Shown here in pieces: positions 59,346 through 64,000 of a DNA stretch of 64,000 nucleotides (position 1 is its first letter; the number at the start of each line of letters is the position of its first letter). The notes below the pieces were generated by a model that had not been told where the DNA came from, did not search any database, and saw only the letters and a list, made by a program, of their open reading frames with translations. The DNA comes from JBCBWG01 sp039039985 (GTDB taxonomy: Bacteria; Pseudomonadota; Alphaproteobacteria; Rhizobiales; Hyphomicrobiaceae), in contig JBCCOV010000005.1 of the NCBI GenBank assembly GCA_039039985.1, forward strand, positions 6,865 to 70,864, read 5' to 3'. The position numbers and the translations under genes were made by a program.

Positions 59346-60551
59346 GTGCGACAATCTTGGCGACGTGGCGTGGATGTTGCCGGTTTTCTTGCATTGATCG
59401 GTCTGAGCGTCTGGCTGTGGCACAGTCGCGATGCCGTATCGGCGCGTATCCAGTCTGTGGTCGAGCCGATTGACGCGGATGCGAAGGCCCACAGCCGGCG
59501 TGCCGAGCGGCCGGCGCCTGTTATCGTCACGCGCGTTGCCGCGAAGGCGAACACCGATGTTATCGAGGCCGTTGGTACGGCGCGCGCAGAGCAGGCCGTG
59601 CTGCTGATGGCAGAGGCGGAAGGCCAGATCAGACGTGTATTCGTGGCGCCGGGCGCGCGGGTTGGCGCCGGACAGCCGGTGTTCATGATTGATGATACGC
59701 AGGCCAATCTGGCCGTGCAGATTGCGCAAAAACAGCTCCAGGATGCGCAGCGCAGACTGAAACGGTTGGTCTACTTGACCAGTCGGCAGATCCGCTCAAC
59801 CGCGTTGCTTGAAGATGCGGAAAGCGCTGTTGTCCAGGCGGAACTCGCGCTGTCCCAAGCTGAGAACACGTTGCGCAATCTCACCGTGCGCGCTCCGTTT
59901 GGCGGTGTCGTCGGCATTCCAAAGGTCGGGATCGGCGACCGCGTGACCACCACAACACCGGTCATATCCCTCGATGATCGGGCCCGGCTGATGATCGAGT
60001 TTCAAGTCCCTGAGCGCTTTTTGTCGCGTATCAAGATTGGCTCTGAACTCACGGTCGAGACCCCCGGTTACCGCGGCCGGCGCTTCTCGGGAACGGTGGA
60101 TGCAAGAGACAGTCGCGTGGATCCGACATCGCGCTTCATCATGGTCCGTGCTGCCGTGCCAAATCCAGAGGACCTGCTGTTGCCGGGAATGTCCTTCCGG
60201 GTCCGCATGGTCCTCGCCGGACAGACGTTCTCAGCGGTGCCGGAGTTGGCTTTGCAGTGGCGCCAGGGCAAGAGCTTTATCTGGGTTGTGAAGGACAAAA
60301 AGGCGCACCGAGTCGACGTCGACATCGTCAAACGCGTCGATGAGCGGGTGCTGATCGATGGGGCTGTTACGCCCGGGATGCTCGTTGTCGTGGAAGGCGT
60401 TCAGAGATTGCGGCCCGGCCGGGATGTTGCCGTGCCAAATGACGCGGACGGAACGGCGCGAACCGGCCATCTCGTGCCCGGCACTTATGGCGATCGTGCT
60501 AATCGCAACAACGGCCGCGCGCCTGAACCGGCCGCTAAGGCCGGGGGGTGA
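59346..60551 (+). CDS. RND efflux periplasmic adaptor (membrane fusion protein)
   Basis: 401 residues from GTG 59346, with AAGGGA at 59333-59338; GTG 59340 and a farther ATG-type start at 59262 are alternatives. N-terminal anchor near GVDVAGFLALIGLSVWLW; lipoyl/barrel halves VIEAVGTARAEQAVLLMAEAEGQIRRVFVAPGARVGAGQPVFMID and NLTVRAPFGGVVGIPKVGIGDRV around a helical hairpin (IAQKQLQDAQRRLKRLV); beta-barrel LMIEFQVPERFLSRIKIG. It bridges the inner-membrane pump and an outer-membrane channel, whose gene is not in the window. The stop overlaps the pump gene region. Confidence 0.9.
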   Translation: MRQSWRRGVDVAGFLALIGLSVWLWHSRDAVSARIQSVVEPIDADAKAHSRRAERPAPVIVTRVAAKANTDVIEAVGTARAEQAVLLMAEAEGQIRRVFVAPGARVGAGQPVFMIDDTQANLAVQIAQKQLQDAQRRLKRLVYLTSRQIRSTALLEDAESAVVQAELALSQAENTLRNLTVRAPFGGVVGIPKVGIGDRVTTTTPVISLDDRARLMIEFQVPERFLSRIKIGSELTVETPGYRGRRFSGTVDARDSRVDPTSRFIMVRAAVPNPEDLLLPGMSFRVRMVLAGQTFSAVPELALQWRQGKSFIWVVKDKKAHRVDVDIVKRVDERVLIDGAVTPGMLVVVEGVQRLRPGRDVAVPNDADGTARTGHLVPGTYGDRANRNNGRAPEPAAKAGG

Positions 60552-60556
60552 ACCCA

Positions 60557-63500
60557 ATGGCGCAGGACCGTGCCGATCTTCCAAGTTTAAGCGTGCGGCG
60601 GCCCTATCTTGCCACCGTCCTGAACCTGCTGATCATTATTGCCGGCATTGGCGCGGTCTTCGGCGTGGAAGTTCGCGAGCTTCCCGATGTCGATCGTCCC
60701 ATCGTCTCGGTGCGCGCAAACTATCCAGGCGGCTCACCCGAGACAATCGATGCTGAGATCACGAGCAAGATCGAAGGCGCAGTTGCACGCGTGGCTGGTG
60801 TCGTTGAAGTCCGATCGGCAAGCGAGGAAGGCAATTTCCGCATTCGCGCAGAATTCCAGCCGTCGACGGATCTCATTGCGGCTGCCAACGATGTCCGCGA
60901 AGTTGTCAGTCGGGTCCAGCGCCGTTTGCCGGAGGGTGTCGAGAATCTCACCGTCATAAAGGCGGATGCGGACTCGCGCGCGGTCGTGCAGCTGGCAATA
61001 TCCAGCGCCACCCTCTCGATCGACGCCCTGAGCCGCCGGATCCAATCCGAGATTGTGCCGGCGCTGACGTCGGTGTCCGGTGTTGCTGACGTCAGGGTGT
61101 CCGGTGACGGACAACGTGTGCTCCGCGTCGTGGTCGACCCATTGAAGCTGGCATCCCATGGACTGTCGGTTGCAGACGTTGTGCGCGTGCTTGGCACCGC
61201 GCGCTTTGATCAACCGGCCGGTCGCTTCAAAGGCGGTACACAAACCGTCTTGGTGCGCGCCGACGCGTCGATTGAGGATCCACGCGCCATAGAAGCGATT
61301 ATGATCCGCGATCCCGTGCGGTTGGGTGACGTCGCATCTGCCCACTTCGGACCGGCCGATGCCCAGAGCATCGCGCGGTTAAACGGCATGCGCGTCATCA
61401 CGCTTGGGATCGTCCGGCGTGCGCGTTCGAATACCGTTGAAATCGCGTCCGGCGTTCAAAACGTCGTCGCCGGCCTGCAACGCCGGATGCCGGAGCTGAA
61501 GATCACGACAACGGCTGATGACGCCATCTTTATCCGCAGTGCGGTCCGCGATGTGCTTATGAGCCTCGGCATGGCGATCATCATCGTCATTTCCGTCATC
61601 GCGCTGTTTCTTCGCAGATTGCGTGCGGCCCTGATCCCCGCCGTTACCATTCCCGTTGCTTTGATCGGAACGATTGCAGCGATTTGGCTGCTGGGGTTTT
61701 CAATCAACCTCGTCACGCTGCTGGCACTCGTGCTGGCGACAGGGCTAGTCGTGGACGATGCCATTGTCGTTTTGGAGAACGTCGAGCGGCTTAAGGCCGA
61801 GGGCACTCCGCCACGCGCTGCGGCTGTGATTGGCACACGGCAAGTGTTCTTTGCGGTGGTTGCGACAACGGCGACACTGGTCTCGGTGTTCTTGCCGATT
61901 TCCTTTCTGCCGTCGACTGCGGGACGCCTGTTCGCTGAGTTCGGAATTGTCCTCTCGGTTGCTGTCTGCATCTCATCATTCGTCGCGCTCACGGTGGTGG
62001 CAATGCTGGCGTCGCGAAGCGCGGACCACGGAGCGCACATCGACCGACCGCAACGGCACAGCGAGACCGAGACTGGCGGCCGCGTTATGCGCATTTATGC
62101 AGCGATGATTGGCGGGGTCCTCGCGTTTCCGCTTGTGGTCGTGGGCATATGCGCCGTCATAGTATCGGGAGCCGCTGTCGCGTGGACCCATCTCGGCGAG
62201 GAACTGGTCCCGAGAGAGGATCGCGGTCAGATCACCATAGGCTTGCGTGCGCCACCCGGCGTGGGTCTCGATTTTACGGATATGCAGGTCGAGAAGGTTG
62301 AGGCGATCGTGCGGCCATACGTCGAGCGTGGCGTCGCAATGAGTGTTCTGTCCATAACCGGTCGTTACGACCCGAACTACGCGGAGGTGCGCGCGCCACT
62401 TGTCGATTGGTCCAAACGACAACTTTCGGAAGCCGACATTTCAAAAGTCGTCAATCGTGCACTCGGCGAGATTCCTGGTGCCAGTGCCTACATGTGGAGC
62501 GGCAACAGCTTGAACCTACGCGGCTCTCGCGGTGGCACTGGAATCCGTTTTGCGATCACGGGCGGCGACTATCAAAAGATCGCAAGCGCAGCTGCCGACC
62601 TGGTCCAGTTGCTCAAAACGGATGTTCCTGAATTCCTGTATCCCAACGTCGACCATCGGGCCTCCCAGCCCCAGGTCTCGATGCATATCGACCGGAGCCG
62701 TGCTGCTGCGCTGGGCGTGGAGATTGATAACCTCGGCACCACGATCCGCGCGTTGACGGATAAGGTCGAGGTTGGCGAGCTGACCATTGATGATCGCCGT
62801 GTTCCGATCTTGATCCAGTCCGCGCGGGGTGGGGTTCGCCAGCCGGATGACCTCCAGAACGTGTCCGTTGCGGCAACCGATGGCCGGATGGTTCCGCTGT
62901 CTCAGTTCGTCAGTTTTACCGAGGTTGCCGTTCCCGACGAACTGGGCCGGCTCGGGCAGCGTCGCGCCGTACCGGTCTCGGGACGCCTTGCCGAAGGTGC
63001 ATCTCTGCGAGTTGTTGCCCGCAAGATCGAAGCGCTCGCCGCCCGCACATTGCCCGACGGCATGGGGGTGCTACTACTTGGCGAGGCCGCAACATTGGAT
63101 GAGACATCCTACGGCGTCGCGGTGACATTCTCGGTTGCGCTGATCGTCATATTCCTCGTGCTGGTCGCGCAGTTCGAGAGTCTGACAAGTGCCTTGGTGG
63201 TTCTGCTTACGGTGCCGCTGGGGATCTGCGCTGCAATCTTCGCGTTGCTGGTCACGGGAACTAGTCTCAACATCTACAGTCAGATCGGCGTACTGATGCT
63301 GGTTGGCATTATGGCGAAGAACGCGATTTTAATGGTCGAGTTCGCCGATCAGCTCCGGGATCGTGGAGCCTCTGTGATGGATGCCGCAAGACAGGCCTCA
63401 ATCATTCGCTTGCGGCCGATTGCGATGACCATGCTGTCAACGGTTTTGGCAGGGCTACCACTGATACTCGGCACCGGCGCTGGCTCTGAGGCGCGGTCAG

Positions 63501-63664
63501 CCATCGGCTGGGTTGTGTTTGGCGGTTTGGGGCTTGCAGCTGTCTTCACGCTGTTTTTGACACCCGTCCTTTACACATTGATTGCATGGGTTTCCGCCAA
63601 GCGAAGCGCGGAAGCGCAGCAAACTGAGCGTGAGCTTGCGGAGGCCAATCCATACTCCAGGTGA
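60557..63664 (+). CDS. HAE-1 type RND efflux transporter
   Basis: 1035 residues from ATG 60557, preferred over GTG 60548 because GGGGGTGA lies 5 bases before it. Two-fold repeated architecture with twelve helices: VRRPYLATVLNLLIIIAGIGAVFGV at the start, LVTLLALVLATGLVVDDAIVVLENVER (Asp-Asp proton relay of TM4), and the second-half counterpart LNIYSQIGVLMLVGIMAKNAILMVEFADQLRDRG. Large periplasmic porter loops include DRPIVSVRANYPGGSPETID. It exports drugs or other hydrophobic compounds using the proton gradient; substrates are unknown. Complete, no frameshift seen. Confidence 0.94.
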   Translation: MAQDRADLPSLSVRRPYLATVLNLLIIIAGIGAVFGVEVRELPDVDRPIVSVRANYPGGSPETIDAEITSKIEGAVARVAGVVEVRSASEEGNFRIRAEFQPSTDLIAAANDVREVVSRVQRRLPEGVENLTVIKADADSRAVVQLAISSATLSIDALSRRIQSEIVPALTSVSGVADVRVSGDGQRVLRVVVDPLKLASHGLSVADVVRVLGTARFDQPAGRFKGGTQTVLVRADASIEDPRAIEAIMIRDPVRLGDVASAHFGPADAQSIARLNGMRVITLGIVRRARSNTVEIASGVQNVVAGLQRRMPELKITTTADDAIFIRSAVRDVLMSLGMAIIIVISVIALFLRRLRAALIPAVTIPVALIGTIAAIWLLGFSINLVTLLALVLATGLVVDDAIVVLENVERLKAEGTPPRAAAVIGTRQVFFAVVATTATLVSVFLPISFLPSTAGRLFAEFGIVLSVAVCISSFVALTVVAMLASRSADHGAHIDRPQRHSETETGGRVMRIYAAMIGGVLAFPLVVVGICAVIVSGAAVAWTHLGEELVPREDRGQITIGLRAPPGVGLDFTDMQVEKVEAIVRPYVERGVAMSVLSITGRYDPNYAEVRAPLVDWSKRQLSEADISKVVNRALGEIPGASAYMWSGNSLNLRGSRGGTGIRFAITGGDYQKIASAAADLVQLLKTDVPEFLYPNVDHRASQPQVSMHIDRSRAAALGVEIDNLGTTIRALTDKVEVGELTIDDRRVPILIQSARGGVRQPDDLQNVSVAATDGRMVPLSQFVSFTEVAVPDELGRLGQRRAVPVSGRLAEGASLRVVARKIEALAARTLPDGMGVLLLGEAATLDETSYGVAVTFSVALIVIFLVLVAQFESLTSALVVLLTVPLGICAAIFALLVTGTSLNIYSQIGVLMLVGIMAKNAILMVEFADQLRDRGASVMDAARQASIIRLRPIAMTMLSTVLAGLPLILGTGAGSEARSAIGWVVFGGLGLAAVFTLFLTPVLYTLIAWVSAKRSAEAQQTERELAEANPYSR

Positions 63665-64000
63665 TCAGTCGACGCGCCCAGTCGAGGTGCCGTCACGACT
63701 TAGAGCTTGTTAGATTTGGCTGGAATGTTCCCACACCCCCGCCGGAACTCGGATGTTTCCGAATTTGGTGCTTCAGAGTCTGCAACATCGGAAACATCTG
63801 ATGTCGTAAGTCCATCCAACGAGACGATGTCATGGGTGGTTGGGGGTGGTCGGCCAAGTTGCATAGAACGTGGGGTGTGGGCCGGCGAAGCGAGTCCTCT
63901 TACAGCGGACACGATGTGATGCCGCACGCCGATAGGTGTGGCTAAAAAACAGGCAATCAGCCGCGCATTGTGTCGCTCGACAAAGTTTTTCTACTATTTC
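63665..64000. other. Right-end noncoding region with an inverted repeat
   Basis: 336 bases after the RND pump. It holds the inverted repeat at 63750-63800. A 70-codon plus-strand frame (63707-63919), rich in Ser/Glu, overlaps that repeat and has no recognisable features. No tRNA or terminator with a T-run was seen. A gene may continue beyond the window. Confidence 0.35.
63750..63800. repeat. Inverted repeat with 13-bp arms
   Basis: CGGATGTTTCCGA (63750-63762) and TCGGAAACATCTG (63788-63800) pair at 12 of 13 positions, with 25 bases between. The arms themselves contain TTCCGA/TCGGAA. It could be an operator, a hairpin in a leader for a gene beyond the window, or the 3' end structure of the RND operon. 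Confidence 0.6.

Noticed and set aside
63707..63919. 70-codon Ser/Glu-rich frame at the right end
   Set aside because: Its sequence is largely the translation of the inverted repeat; no ribosome-binding site and no family.
1..64000. CRISPR array, tRNA or rRNA genes
   Set aside because: No regularly spaced short direct repeats, cloverleaf-type sequence or rRNA-like stretch was recognised anywhere in the window.

Overview
The window looks like a chromosome segment of an alphaproteobacterium, probably of the Rhizobiales/Hyphomicrobiales type. This rests on moderately high GC, the style of the genes (EPS genes with a J-domain partner, DUF2189, a FixK/FNR-like box) and frequent GTG/TTG starts. 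The genus cannot be read from the sequence. About 50 kb is one large extracellular polysaccharide locus. The last 12 kb is ordinary stress and efflux material.

Layout. 1-286 is the 5' part of a secreted protein that runs off the left edge. 618-6951 is an export/control operon: PHP-type tyrosine phosphatase, OPX lipoprotein (Wza-like), PCP/BY-kinase (Wzc-like), a J-domain protein and a TPR-like membrane protein. 7643-9794 is a two-gene cassette (glycosyltransferase plus GDP-mannose 3,5-epimerase-like enzyme) bracketed by inverted copies of a GC-rich multi-hairpin repeat. 10459-18057 holds a NusG/RfaH-like antiterminator, a YdcF-like protein, the initiating polyprenyl-phosphate sugar-1-phosphate transferase, UDP-glucuronate decarboxylase, GalE and an asparagine synthase-like amidotransferase. 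18062-32208 is a glycosyltransferase run with a Wzm/Wzt ABC exporter and a Wzy-like polytopic protein. 32315-37034 adds decoration genes (acyltransferase on the minus strand, carbamoyltransferase, GT2).

37347-47177 is the most distinctive part. It combines RfbF and RfbG (CDP-4-keto-6-deoxyglucose synthesis) with a TylC3/NovU-type sugar C-methyltransferase, a 3,5-epimerase, two PIG-L deacetylases, a DUF4910 M28-like zinc hydrolase fold protein, a class III aminotransferase and a second methyltransferase. This suggests an unusual CDP-linked, branched and possibly amidated sugar. 47357-51909 holds a Gtr-like prenyl-linked glucosylation module (GT-C, small membrane protein, GtrA, GtrB) and a methyltransferase.

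52190-55184 holds a DoxX-like protein, an AhpD-like carboxymuconolactone decarboxylase family protein, a divergent TetR regulator with a palindromic operator candidate, and a YghU-type glutathione transferase. 55278-58827 (minus strand) holds a possible 30-residue membrane peptide, a DUF2189 protein with an FNR/FixK-like box upstream, and KatG. 59346-63664 is an HAE-1 RND efflux pair. The right end carries an inverted repeat but no recognisable gene.

Together the genes imply a heteropolysaccharide built from nucleotide sugars made in situ (GDP-L-galactose or -gulose, UDP-xylose, UDP-galactose, a CDP-branched sugar), assembled by about a dozen glycosyltransferases, decorated with acyl, carbamoyl, amide and methyl groups, and exported through an OPX/PCP system, an ABC exporter, or both. 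No tRNA, rRNA, CRISPR array, transposase or integrase was seen. All functional assignments come from reading motifs by eye; no database search was run.
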